DNA of 64,000 nucleotides from Gonocerus acuteangulatus (Eukaryota > Arthropoda > Insecta > Hemiptera > Coreidae). Every line of letters starts with the position of its first letter. The stretch's first letter is position 1. A model generated the notes under the pieces. That model worked only from the letters and a program-made list of their open reading frames with translations. It did not search any database and had not been told where the DNA came from. The stretch is taken from NCBI GenBank assembly GCA_946811695.1, contig OX328123.1:41697335-41761334 (forward strand). Direction: 5' to 3'. A program made the translations under genes and the position numbers. Of the stretch, positions 32,348-43,550 are shown piece by piece.

Positions 32348-32916
32348 AATGTTAATTTTATTCAAAAACCTTCTGCCTATAAAAGAAAATTCTTACAATC
32401 TATTTCTCATCAATATTTAAGTGGAGTTATTTGTACTTCTTAGTTAGAATTACAATTTTATCTCTGTCTTTGACATGAGATTTATGTTCTTGCGTTGTTA
32501 AAGAAGACTTAGTAAGAATTTGTAAGAAGATTAATTCCTGAAGAGTAGCTTTGAGCAGAGCAGCTGGGTCAACTTCAGCCTTCATTGACCACTCAATCCT
32601 CTAAGCAGTCAAACGGAATCCAATCAACTCCAATGTGGGCACCTTTCCAATAAAGCTTCTGACGTTTCCAATTATAGCCTCTCTCTCTTTACCCGAGACC
32701 AAACATTGCCACGCTCGGTGCTCAAATCGTCCTAATTTTCTTTGTGAGATTCAGAGGAGTTGTACCTACACGGATATTGTGTTTACAATGGCGGAATTGC
32801 TTGTTTTCAACATTAAACCCAATATAACTCAGTTTATATCGCTTTAAGGGGGTTCTGTAAAATAACGTAGGTAATATTGATGTTTTTATAGTGTCCCCCC
32901 CTCACACTCTCTCTCT
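32348..32916. other. No gene recognised
   Basis: Moderately AT-rich. The 70-codon frame at 32635-32847 has no recognisable domain. Confidence 0.35.
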
Positions 32917-32943
32917 TTGTCTCTCTCCCCCACCCCTCTCCCT

Positions 32944-33011
<68 letters not shown>
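32899..33011. repeat. (CT)n microsatellite
   Basis: Imperfect CT/CCCT start, then about 60 bp of pure TC from 32950 to 33011. The SLSLSL frame over it is artefactual. Confidence 0.95.
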
Positions 33012-33014
<3 letters not shown>

Positions 33015-33232
33015 GGGGGCCATATTTACTGTATTGAATAATTCTAAATTATTAAAATGTAAATTATTTATAAATGTGATTCGCTTGATTCTGTGTATCA
33101 GAAAATTTATTCTTGCCATGGTGCTGAACTTATTCAATGCATACTGACAATAAATTTACAATTGAAACGGATGATAGAAAACAATTAATTTACGATTGTA
33201 AATTATATTGAGAGATTGGAAACAAAAATTTG

Positions 33233-33388
33233 TCATAAAAACCTTAAAAATAAATTAAATAAGATCTATTAGTTTAGAAAAAATATTTTTTTGGGGTGTA
33301 GTAGCGTTCTAATTGGTTAACTATTCCATGTTCTAGATTGCTGGTAATCCTTACCCCCAAATTATTCCCCCTTCGTAATTATAAGGCC
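33233..33388 (+). mobile_element. hAT-type MITE, truncated 5'
   Basis: TAAAAATAAATTAAATAAGATC, ATTCCATGTTCTAGATTG and the terminal ATAAGGCCCATGG match the right half of the MITEs at 12527 and 21895. The left terminus is missing. Confidence 0.7.
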
Positions 33389-33600
33389 CATGGTAAACGT
33401 GTAAAATTATTTTTATTTTTTATTATTAATTATATTTTTTTAAAATGGGATACAGTAAAATGGAAAAGAGTCTTATTATTAGATAATAAATTAAAACATT
33501 TAAATATTAGAATGCTTTTAACGATTTTAGAAATATCATCCCCTGGAGGAACTAGTCTTGTAAACTATCGTAGTTCAGTATCAGAGTTATGTTAGGCAAA

Positions 33601-33603
<3 letters not shown>

Positions 33604-33647
<44 letters not shown>
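33604..33647. repeat. Poly-T tract
   Basis: About 44 T in a row with no recognisable retroposon body or target duplication on either side. Confidence 0.9.
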
Positions 33648-33648
<1 letters not shown>

Positions 33649-33959
33649 TAAGTTTGTTAAATAAATTTGAAAGCAGACAAAGGAAAAAGCATATATTTCA
33701 ATGGCTAGAGAGGATGAAGCCATATATTTCTGATGAGTTTGTGGTGTAGATTATCCTGTGACTAGTTCTACCGCTAATACTGCAGGATAGAACAGGGAAG
33801 TTTTGATCTATTAACGTTCAACTTTCAAAACAGGATAGAATTGCCTCATCTCTTATCTACCTTATTGCCTTGTTTTTACAGTTCTCAATCCAATCTCAAT
33901 TTTATACTATTTTTGCATTTATTTTTTACGAATATCAAAATTATTACCCTTAAAAATTT

Positions 33960-33960
<1 letters not shown>

Positions 33961-34040
<80 letters not shown>
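33961..34040. repeat. (CT)n-(TA)n compound microsatellite
   Basis: Approximately 26 bp of CT followed directly by about 50 bp of TA. Confidence 0.95.
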
Positions 34041-34043
<3 letters not shown>

Positions 34044-34539
34044 GATGTGTGTGTGTGCATATAGTATATACATATTAGTGTGTGTCTGTTAAAAAGAGAG
34101 TATTAACAATTTTAGTTCTTTCTCCAAAAAATCGGTCTTGGAAATTATTAAAGTGCACGTAAAATTTTTTTCATGTTACACCAATACTCGCAGAACGCCA
34201 AAAATAATTGTTTCTTAAGGAGAGTAGTTTTATTTTAACTTTTATCACTGCAGCGGAGGAAATAAGGACCGAAGTGTCTGTATGTAAAGGTAGTTTATTA
34301 CATTTTGAGATTCATCATACAGTGCTGTGAAAAAATATAGACTCAAGGGAAAAAGAAACTATTTGAATTAGTTTAAGACATTTACTTTGAAATCTCACTA
34401 CCAAAAGATAATATTTAATGTTTATCTAAATGATTTGTAACAACTTTGATAAACAATTTAATAATATTGTTAGGATTAGCTTCATTTGATAAAAAATAAC
34501 AAGAAACAACCTGTGAAAAAGTATAAACTCAAAGATTCA

Positions 34540-35760
34540 TTAAGTTCATTTCAATAATGACAACTTCTGCCATGTTTTGATCACGTCCTAGAGTCCTTTG
34601 AGAAAGAACACTTCATACTAAATTAATTAAAGTCCTCTCTGGTATGTTTTTCCAAATTTGTGTTATCCTTTCTATGAGCTCATCAACATTTTGGATTTTT
34701 GGCTTCTAAAAGTCATAGACTTCTCTTGCCATAATTCTGCGCCAATTTTCTATCGGATTGAGATCCGGACTAAGGGCAGGCCAATGTAAAATGTGGATTC
34801 CAAAATTCTGAAACCCTTGTTTTTAGCACGTGTAGTATGAATCGGCGCGTTTTTCTGCTGAGAAATGATTATTTGTTCTTCTTACATTTTAATAAACGGC
34901 AAAAGCAACTCTTCCAAATCATTTTGCTAAATAACTGCATTCGAGTTTTTCCCTTTTCATTAAAAACAGTCCATAGCCATGACTCCGCTACTTCAATGCG
35001 ACCTCCTTGACATTTGTTTTATTTCTAAAGACATGCCAGTCATAATTAAAACCATAATTTTAAGTTTTCTTCATCACTAAAAATAGCGCTTGACAATTTT
35101 TTGGCTATTTTGAATATGATTTTCAACGAACTGCAGTCGTCCCTGCAAATGATGTTTCTTGAGCTGTGTTTTTTGCATTCCCTTACAATATTTCAAGACC
35201 TGTAATTCCTTTTTCCACTTACACACGAAGCTAGCATCACATGCTAAATTAAATCGCCCCAAAATCTGTGCAGAGGATGCTCCTGTTTTTGAGATTTCTC
35301 TCGAAACTGCCGTTTCACCTGCTTGGAAAAATTAGGAGGTCTTCCACTTCTTTTATTTTTTCGTAATTGTCTTAGCAGCAATCATGGGCGTATATAGAAA
35401 ATAATTTCGGAGGGGGCTGGGAATACTTCGGGGAGGGGGGGGGCTGAGACCATTTCCGGTGTATGGAATACAAACAATTTAGATCTTGGAAGAGTTTTAG
35501 CCAACTTCAACGCAAAATAGAATATGCTTTATGAACTAAATGATCTTATTTAATTTATTTTTAAGCGTGTTATGAAATTTTTACCGATGAAATCAAAATT
35601 TCGGGGGGGGGGGGACTGCAGCCCCCTCAGCCCCCCCTTATATACGCCCATGGCAGCAATTTAAAAAGTTGTTGCCATTCCTTGGGAGGGGTTTAGCTCA
35701 CGAACAATTTGTCACTGGGTCAACCCACCTCTTCTTAGGTCCATAATGATTTGCTTCCAA
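34540..35760 (-). pseudogene. Tc1-like transposase, broken
   Basis: Minus-strand pieces in order: NHYGPKKRWVDPVTN near 35720 (N-terminal region); the MITE; AGETAVSREISKTG, QILGRFNLACDASFVCKWKK and HHLQGRLQFVENHIQNSQKI around 35080-35330; FSDEENLKLWF and WLWTVFNEKGKTRMQL; and the C-terminal WPALSPDLNPIENWRRIMAR with VDELIERITQIWKNIPE around 34640-34780. DLNPIEN is diagnostic of the Tc1 catalytic core. At least five stops or shifts occur. Immobile on its own, although the ends look intact. Confidence 0.92.
35375..35660 (-). mobile_element. hAT-type MITE inside Tc1 element
   Basis: GCAGCAAT at 35375-35382 and 35653-35660 is a perfect 8-bp duplication. The element 35383-35652 (270 bp) starts CATGGGCGTATATA and ends TATATACGCCCATG. 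Subterminal G-runs include CAGCCCCCTCAGCCCCCC. Same family as 12527. Confidence 0.95.
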
Positions 35761-36137
35761 ATTTCCGTGAGTCGACTTCCGCGCAGCCTTATTTAGAAAA
35801 AAATACTAATCCACAAAAACCGCCACAGCATAAAAACCAATCACATGTACTCTATTATCAACAGTTAAAAGGAAACTGACGTGGTAATAATCAATAAATA
35901 CACCCGGCAATACAAAATAAACATCGAGTTTATAATTATTCACAGCGTAAGCATGGTTTTTTTTTACAAAATCTGATTGCCGTAAACTATCAAACAGATC
36001 AAAGACCATTTAAAGCTTCTTGCCAATCTAGTAACATAAAAAAAATCACAAAAAATTATTGTGCAATGAATTCACTTTTAAATTTAATAAATACTTTGAT
36101 TTTATAAGTTGAGTTTATATTTCTTCATATGACTGTA

Positions 36138-36566
36138 GGTAAATTAATATTTTTCAGAAGGATGAAAAAAGTCCAAGGTATTTAAAAAAATACATTGTTA
36201 TTTTAAATTTAATTGTTTAAAATTAAGGGTTTGTGACACCCTTATGAGCGCATTGAAAATAGGGGTATTTTCCTGAAAACGTTCTGCAAAATAAAATACC
36301 TGTGGACATTTTGGACTTCCATCCTTCTGAACATCAATTTCCACTATCCAGCAATTCCTACAATAATAATTTTCACGTATTTTGCATGTAAACGCATACA
36401 ATAAAAAAAAAAAAAAAAAATAAAGACAAAATAATGTGTATCATGAAAATAAATTAAATCGGTTTAACCTAGCGGCCGTAGTGCATTGATTTCGTTGTGA
36501 AAATCACTATTTAATAGTCATAAGTATAAAGAGAGATGTTTCAAGAAGATAAACGTATATTCCACA
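36138..36566. other. No gene recognised
   Basis: AT-rich. The 67-codon minus frame at 36198-36401 has no recognisable domain, though 'GCRNC..' -like cysteines appear in it. Confidence 0.35.
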
Positions 36567-36665
36567 AATCTCTAAAACGTCCGACTCGCAGGAACTGCGT
36601 CATCTTAGCGCGATTCCGTTCTCATCCCTAGTGTCATTAGTAAAGGGATAGAAGCAGTTGGTAGG
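36567..36665 (+). repeat. Family A 5' end fragment
   Basis: GTCCGACTCGCAGGAACTGC, TTAGCGCGATTCCG and TCATCCCTAGTG repeat the family A left end, then similarity fades. Confidence 0.75.
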
Positions 36666-37686
36666 TTTTGATCTTTCTTGAAATATATAAAATAAAATCT
36701 CAAAGAGAAGGAATATTTAAGGCGCCACATCAGGAAATAAATAGTATTCTCAGCGGAAATTACTCAATACTCTGTCTCATCGTTCGCTCTTGGGAACAGT
36801 TTAACAGTGTTCCTCATTTTCTTACCCTCTTTTACTAAAATGCTCATTTTACTGAGAATCAAATTCTAAACGACAATACTTTCGCTATTATTGTGGGCAA
36901 AATCAATGGATACAATCTAGTAAAAGATCCATTCAACAACTTACATAAGCTCGCACAGATAAAGTGATGAGAAAGGAACAAGTCTACTCCTACTCAGTGC
37001 TATCGCTCAGAGTGAAGGGATTCCTCGCTGCTTTAATGGAATTGAAAATCCCTTCTACGAAAATAAGATACAAAACTTCTCATGAATCGATGGACAATCT
37101 ATGAGAACATTCTCTTTTTCATAGAAATTTAATCTTTTATTCGAATCAGTTCACTAGAACACAAGAAGTACTTAAACTTGCATCTCGTGGTTTAGATTAC
37201 TTCTATTTGTCTATTGGAACATTTCTATTTCTTAGAGCTGCAAATAACTAGTAAGGTATAACTATATTCTACTCATGGTTTACTTATCTTGCACTCTTCT
37301 CCAGGATTGAAGGAATGAAGTATTTTTTTTTTTTTTATTTCTCCTTCTAATATTTTCCAGTTCTTTAGATACCCGAAAGTAGCTATATCTTTCGTAGGAA
37401 AGTCGAATAGGCAACTGGTGACACATACTGAATGAGGATTTGATTTATTGTTATATATTACATTTGAGATTTGTTAATATCTACACTTAGTTCCGCAATT
37501 ATTTTAACTGCTTATGTTATTTTTATAAAACGTTATTACACGTAAATAAAATTTAAATAAATAAACTACGTGTAAAATAACAATAAATATCTACTCAACA
37601 AAAATAACGTATAAAAGGAGAAAGTAAGAAATGAATAACAAAATGATAAAACTAAAATTAAATTTAATTAAAAATATAAATTTAAA
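36666..37686. other. No gene recognised
   Basis: AT-rich unique-looking DNA with no supported feature. Confidence 0.35.
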
Positions 37687-37940
37687 CTAGGTATTGCGAA
37701 AATTCAATAAATATTTTACAGTTTGATATATAAGTTTGTGCATTTCAAAAGTAATTTGTGGATGTATACGCTGCCATCTGTCAGGAAATTGTGGACAATT
37801 TTCAAGTTTTGGCATTGTCTGCGGTTTGTAATAATAATGCAGTTTAACGCTTGGAGCAACTTTGCAAAATCCAAGAAGAAGTGGCACTTGCTTGAAGAAA
37901 AATAATATCAGGCTGTACCGTATGAAATGTCAATTTTGTT
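37687..37940 (-). other. Unclassified 66-codon frame next to a shared 25-bp motif
   Basis: The minus-strand frame ends NCPQFPDRWQRIHPQITFEM and HKLIYQTVKYLLNF. Its 5' side carries ATTTCATACGGTACAGCCTG, also found right after the mariner HTH scrap at 15627-15656. A transposon origin is therefore likely. The C-terminal RWQ resembles the RWQ of mariner C-termini, but that is too weak to name it. Confidence 0.35.
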
Positions 37941-37963
37941 TACTTTGCGATTTAATTATTTCC

Positions 37964-38087
37964 CTTTTAGCACTTTCCTCCGAAGGAAAGTAGCTATTGA
38001 GGTTGCACTCATGACGGAATTTTTGAAAAATTTCTCCAAATCTTTATCGATCCTACCTAGTAGACACCGAAAATGACCCCCGTCAAA

Positions 38088-38180
<93 letters not shown>

Positions 38181-38199
38181 CATATATATATATATATGC

Positions 38200-38290
<91 letters not shown>
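37964..38290 (+). repeat. Family B 5' portion and (TA)n tract
   Basis: TTTAGCACTTTCCTCCGAAGG, GCTATTGAGGTTGCACTCATG and CACCGAAAATGACCCCCG are followed by ~200 bp of (TA)n. Same beginning as the copies at 17964 and 63248. Confidence 0.85.
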
Positions 38291-38294
<4 letters not shown>

Positions 38295-39340
38295 TGTTAA
38301 CACGATAGCGGCCAGAGTTTTTGTTTTTTCGCCACGAAACGTGGTATATAGCATTCAATTAGCAAACGATTGAACGAGTTCGTTAACCACTAAAATCGGC
38401 CCACCGGAAGGGGGGGGGGTTACTCCGAACCCAAAACACTAAATTGACAATGCTAGCCGTAATATTTGTTATATTTCAACGAAACTTGGTATTCGTAGTG
38501 GTAATCTACAGGTATAAATGTGATGTAAAAATAAACTAAATCGGTTCATTAGGAGGGGGGGGGGGGGTTTACTTCGGGCCCACAATACCAATTCGCCACT
38601 ACCAGCCGTGATTTTTGTTATATTTCGACGAAACTCGGTATTCGTAGTGGTAATGTACAGGTAAAAATAAACTAAATCGGTTCATTAGGAGGGGGGTTTA
38701 CTCCGGACCCAAATTACTAATATACTCATACCGGTCGTAATTTCTGCTGTATTGTAACGAAACGTGGAATGCGTCGTGGGTAACTCATGGAAAAGAATTG
38801 TTGTAAAAATGAGCTAAATCGGTCAATCGGAAAGGGGCGTTTACTTTGTAATATATTTTAATAGAATTAGCCTGCCAGACGTAGGTTCGCAAAGCCGCCG
38901 CAAGGAGCGCTTTCTACCACTAGAGGGACTGTATCCTGTTCCTGCGTCAGATCAAAAGAAGAAAATATGAAGTTTTTTTTTTATTTATTAAGTAGTATAG
39001 TTGGTACCATGTGTAAACATGACTCTGGAAGCAAATTAATTACAAAATTAATAATTGAACAGTTACTTATTACAAAATTAAAAGAGAACTATTCATGTTT
39101 TTATTTTATTTATGTAGGATATTTTAAGCATATTGTTCTGGAAAGCAGTCTACACTACCCAAATTCTGAGGAAAGTGCTTAGTTATGCAGCTTCTGCGGG
39201 ACGGACTTTTTTATTTCATCATTCACAATCATCATTGTTATTCATATAGAATTAAAGCTCTTTTATTCCTATTATTTAATCAGTAACTTGCGTACTTTGT
39301 TGTGAGAACGATCCTTTGAGAAAAAAATAAAACTTAAATT

Positions 39341-39660
39341 ATGACTTCAGCGGAGATCCGTATTATTTTTCTTCATGAATTTAAGCTCGGTCATAGCGCT
39401 GATGAGGCGTGTATGAACATTAACACGTCGTTCGGGGAGGGAACGGTGAATGAACGAACTGTTTACCGGTGGGTTTCCAGGTTTCGAAGCTGAAATTTTG
39501 ACCTTGACAACGAGGAGCGAGGATGGCCAAAAACCAAGCTTGACAATGACCACCTGAAAGGATGGGTTGAAGCTTGTCCCTCAAAAAGCACTAGGGAATA
39601 TGCCAAAGAACTCGGAGTAGGAGCCACAACAGTTTCAAGACATTTGATCAGTCAGTTTAC
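39341..39660 (+). pseudogene. Mariner transposase, N-terminal part
   Basis: ATG at 39341 opens MTSAEIRIIFLHEFKLGHSA, then DEACMNINTSFGEGTVNERT and VYRWVSRFRS, the first helix-turn-helix of mariner transposases. A stop follows (RS*NFDLDNEERGWPKTKLDN), then DHLKGWVEACPSKSTREYAK and ELGVGATTVSRHL, the second helix-turn-helix. About 105 of the usual ~345 residues are readable. The catalytic DD34D domain is not recognisable in the following 750 bp. A dead copy, closely related to the scrap at 15555. Confidence 0.92.
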
Positions 39661-40352
39661 GACTTCTTCCTTCAGATGAATTTCTACTCCTGAAATTTAG
39701 CAAAATTTCTAATGTTTGCGTACTTTTGCGATGTGTGGCCTCACTGTTACCTGCGATTGGGAGCATTAGTAAAACTAATATCTCTAGAAATTAATAAATA
39801 CAGTGGGTCTCACAAACTGCAATGAATTGCCAAGTGGAGTGAATTATAGTTTGTAAAAAACACATACATCTATCTTACTATCTAGGTTGAATTGAAAACT
39901 TACTTCAATTAAATATAATCTTCAAAATAAATTCAATTATTTGGTTTTATCTATTTGAAACTCCATGCCATTTTTTCACGAATGTCTGAGCTGACTATTC
40001 TGATTTCATACAGAACTTCCGTCTTTAATGCACCAAGTACTCAATACCATGTGTGATACAATTCAGTAGAAAAACATAAAAGGAGGGCTCCGAGACGATG
40101 GTCGGCAGGTAGCCGTGAAATCCAATAAGATAATGAAAATCAGGAGACGAACTGAGCCAGTCCTAAACCAACAGAAGCTAGAACAGAGCTGCACTGGCCC
40201 TGGCTAAACCTACACAATTAACCTGCCCCATCCTTCAAACACTAACAAAATATTTACCACTCAATTTATTTCGTTGATATCTCTGTATGATTGTCAGTTA
40301 ACTTCGAGAAACTTCAGTACACCTCGAGAAATAAATTTAAGAACCACACACA

Positions 40353-40353
<1 letters not shown>

Positions 40354-40404
<51 letters not shown>
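40354..40404. repeat. (TA)n microsatellite
   Basis: About 50 bp of TA near the right end of the mariner region. Confidence 0.95.
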
Positions 40405-40406
<2 letters not shown>

Positions 40407-41177
40407 GATCAAACCTCTGTCAGATAAGAAAAAGTCCGTCAAGCAGGAGCTGCATAACTAAGCACATTCCTCAGAATTTTTGTAGTATAGACTACATTAC
40501 TGAATAATTTGATCGTTTACATTTCTTATGAGAACTGTTTAATTATTAATTTTGTAAATAATTTGCTTCCAGAGTTATGTTAATATGTGATACTGTACTA
40601 CTTAATAAATACACAAAACTTCATTTTCCGTCTTTTGATCTGACGCAGAAACAGGATACAGTCCCCCTAGTGGGAGATAGCGCTCCTCGCGGCGGCTTTG
40701 GGAACCTACGTCTGGCGGGCTAATTGTAATGAAACAGAGTTTAAAGTAAACCCTCCTTTCCAATAGACCAATACTTCATTTTTACAACACTTCTTTCTCA
40801 TGAGATACCCACGACGTCTGCCGCGTTTCGTTACAATACAGCAGAAATTACGACCGGTATGAGTATATTAGTACTTTAGGTCCGGAGTAAACCCCCCTCC
40901 AAATAACCCGATTTAGTTTATTTTTAGACCCCATCTTTCTCTGTCGATTAACACCACGAATACCGAGTTTCGTTGAAATGTAACAAAAATTACGGCTGGT
41001 AGTGGCAAATTGGTAATGTGGGTCCGGGGTAAACCCCCCCCCCCCCCTCCCGGTGGACCGATTTAGGTGGTTAACGAATTCGTTCAATCGTTTGCTCATT
41101 GAACGCTATATACCACGTTTCGTGAAGAAAAAAAAACTCTGGCCGCTATCGTGTTAACACTCACACACATTTATATT

Positions 41178-41189
41178 TATATATATATT

Positions 41190-41238
<49 letters not shown>

Positions 41239-41272
41239 ATGTAAATATACATGTATACATATATATGTAAAT

Positions 41273-41320
<48 letters not shown>
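41178..41320. repeat. (TA)n-rich microsatellite
   Basis: TA arrays with interruptions at the outer edge of the right palindrome arm, equivalent in position to the tract at 38092-38290. Confidence 0.9.
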
Positions 41321-41323
<3 letters not shown>

Positions 41324-41344
41324 CATTTATGTATGTGTACATAC

Positions 41345-42525
41345 ATCTTCTATATACAACCTTATAACACCGAAATTGGGGAAAAAATATTATCGTATGA
41401 TTACTCGTTCAAATATAAATATATATTTCGCACATAATTTTAAATATTTCATTTGTTTTAGTTAGTTATGTATACTTAAATATATTTTTTATTAAATACG
41501 AAAACATTTTGATCAAGTCATCAACTTATTATTGCATGCCATCTCATTCTTGATTTATATTTATTTTGTGTTATTTATAGGGATTTGATATTTATTTTGA
41601 GTTAAAAAATTATATCATTGAAAGACAAATCACCTCTGTAGCGTGGCTTTATGTTAATAAGTATAAAACTACGGGATTTGTGTGAAGTTAGTACATGGTC
41701 TTGCATATTTTTCTAATCTGTAGATATGTGAACATGATATGTTGGCTAACGTCACACACGTTATGCGGAGCGTGTAATCTCTTTTTATGCATTTGGTTAC
41801 TACGGTGGTACGACGCAAGCCTCGAATTGTGAGGGGCTAAACCGTGTATGTACGATCCGGTCTGGTTAATAATTTTTCTTTTTCTTGTTTAATACCGCGG
41901 CGTATCACCTTTTATGCAATTAACGCTGGGCTATCTACTGGCTGCCACTCTTTTGTAATACTAACAGACCGTTGTCGGACACCCTTTTTGGTACCGAACA
42001 CGCCCGACGTTGCTAAACTTATGTGACCTACGGGAACTTGTGCATTCGGCGTTACTCTGGCTTTTGTTAATAATTTCTCATATTTTGAAATATTTGGGAT
42101 TTTTCTGTCCCTAAATTCAGAAATCTGAAATCAAATAGTACTAATTTTGCTTAAAGCGATGGCTTTAAGTTCACTTCATCCTTGGGAACACAAGTTCCTC
42201 AGATTTGGGAAAAGGCCCGCGAGTAAGGAGCAGAGAGTTTAAGCTCCAGTGCAGGACAAAAGGCTCAGTAGCCTGCGCTAAACCTTGCTTGTTCCCTAAT
42301 TAGAACCTTGTTGTTCTAGCCACTATTGTCCGCTTCCCTATCTTTATCTCCAACTAGCTTCCTGCAGAAGGATTTCTCCCTCTTACCTCACTCCCAACTT
42401 CTACACCAATGCGCACGAATGGCGTAAATGCCCAAACTTTCGAGGACAGTGTACAGCATTAAAAGAATCAATGCTAGTTACTTTAGAATAACAAATCAAA
42501 TGTGCACGAACTTTTGTTATGAAAA
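41345..42525. other. No gene recognised
   Basis: Less AT-rich between 41730 and 42420, with a 60-codon frame (41844-42026) of unknown nature. No splice-supported exon can be argued. Confidence 0.35.
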
Positions 42526-42529
42526 TTAA

Positions 42530-42845
42530 AATTGAAATTATGCAACGCAGTCCGCTTAATCATGAAAGCAAGGACAGAGTTGCTGCATGTTAACAGTAGA
42601 CCATGGCGTACTGACGAGCGTGCACTCTCAAGGAGGAGAAAGACAGGCTGCATTTTAAGGCCCTGCCCCAGTATATAGAGTCTTCAAAAGGGAGTCGAGC
42701 TAACATTAATTCCCCCCACAAGATTTTTTTTCCAATATTTATAGGTATGGTGTGAGTATGCTGAAACCAATTTTTCCAACCCGAAAATTTGAATTGAAAT
42801 TATGCAACGCAGTCCGCAAAGCAAGGACAGAGTTGCTGCATGTAT
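42530..42845 (+). repeat. ~60-bp direct repeat
   Basis: ATTGAAATTATGCAACGCAG (42530) and AAGCAAGGACAGAGTTGCTG (42565) recur at 42793 and 42818, about 260 bp apart. The first copy has a 10-bp interruption between the two phrases. Confidence 0.85.
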
Positions 42846-43078
42846 TGGGGTACAAAGAAAGGAACAAGGTAGTGCGCACGCGCTGCATTCAGTCCATATG
42901 GCGGGCGGACTATAGATGTCCAGTAATAAAGGAGTTCAGGAGTACACATTACGGCAACGATCTACCCCAGAAGAAGTGGGGGGGGATTCTAAACGGAAGT
43001 GCCTGGAACAACTTGTATAATTATTTAAACAAGCTATCCAAATATAGACAATTCTTAATTCAGCAGCTTAATTATTGA
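42752..43078 (+). CDS. Hypothetical 108-codon ORF
   Basis: MSMLKPIFPTRKFELKLCNA is followed by a basic stretch and ends KYRQFLIQQLNY. Composition is protein-like, not microsatellite-like: basic N-terminal half, WRADYRC, then HYGNDLPQKKWGGILN. I recognise no domain. Immediately upstream is a T-rich run ending in TTTATAG, which could act as a splice acceptor, so this might be a terminal exon. It could equally be a remnant of an unknown mobile element: part of its 5' sequence is a duplicated segment. Function unknown. Confidence 0.3.
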   Translation: MSMLKPIFPTRKFELKLCNAVRKARTELLHVLGYKERNKVVRTRCIQSIWRADYRCPVIKEFRSTHYGNDLPQKKWGGILNGSAWNNLYNYLNKLSKYRQFLIQQLNY

Positions 43079-43393
43079 TTAGGAATATTTTATTTTATTT
43101 ATTTATTTTTATTTCATATTTTTCTCAGTATTCAATTTTTAATTATGTTTTTTGTTGTATATATTTAATTATAAGAATATTTATTTATTAATATTTCAAT
43201 TATTTGTGCGATAATTTATGTTATTTAATGTTATATGTTTCTTTAAGCTTGTGTTAAGTATATAAGTTTTCTAAATATATATTCTTATTATGAAGTGTTA
43301 ATTAAGTGTTAATAATTAATTTATATAAACTCTCTGGCTGAAGGACACTGTTCAAGCGTAAGTAAATTGTTATTTGTTTTCTTTTCTTTCAAG

Positions 43394-43394
<1 letters not shown>

Positions 43395-43459
<65 letters not shown>

Positions 43460-43476
43460 GTGCGTGTGTGCGTGTG

Positions 43477-43524
<48 letters not shown>

Positions 43525-43550
43525 TGTGTGTATATATATATATATATATA
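43395..43550. repeat. (GT)n-(GTGC)n-(TA)n compound microsatellite
   Basis: GT array, then GTGC/TGCG array from ~43470 to 43525, then TA to 43550. CVCV, ACVR and HTHT frames here are artefacts. Confidence 0.97.

Larger units (their letters stand above)
34318..36137 (-). mobile_element. Tc1-type transposon with IR/DR termini and TA duplication
   Basis: TA at 34318-34319 and 36136-36137 bounds a 1816-bp element. Each end has two copies of the motif (CTGTGAAAAAGTATAAACTC and variants). Outer copies are at 34320-34346 and 36109-36135; inner ones at 34510-34534 and 35925-35946. The left and right pairs are inverted to each other. This is the IR/DR layout known from Sleeping Beauty-like and other Tc1 elements, where each direct repeat binds transposase. 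Subtracting the MITE at 35383-35652 gives ~1.55 kb, normal for Tc1. Confidence 0.9.
39179..40470 (+). mobile_element. Mariner-like element at palindrome centre
   Basis: The inverted terminal sequences TTAGTTATGCAGCTTCTGCG...GACGGACTTTTTTA at 39179-39213 and their reverse complement at 40431-40470 enclose ~1.29 kb, the usual mariner length. They surround a mariner transposase N-terminus. Because inverted similarity continues outside these ends, the exact termini and the TA duplication cannot be separated from the palindrome arms with confidence. Confidence 0.6.
38291..41160. repeat. 2.9 kb imperfect palindrome built of family B arms
   Basis: The left arm 38291-39213 and right arm 40431-41160 are reverse complements with indels. 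Shared landmarks are GTTAACACGATAGCGGCCAG, AACGATTGAACGA, CGTAATTTCTGCTGTATTG, CAGATCAAAAGA, and the innermost TGCTTAGTTATGCAGC. Both arms are flanked outside by (TA)n. The left arm includes ~140-bp tandem monomers (AAATCGG landmarks at 38393, 38538, 38674 and 38816). A mariner occupies the centre. Confidence 0.85.

Noticed and set aside
32917..33147. SLSLSL frame
   Set aside because: Translation of the CT microsatellite.
38291..39180. Centromeric satellite
   Set aside because: The ~140-bp monomers number only about four and are part of dispersed family B, not a long array.
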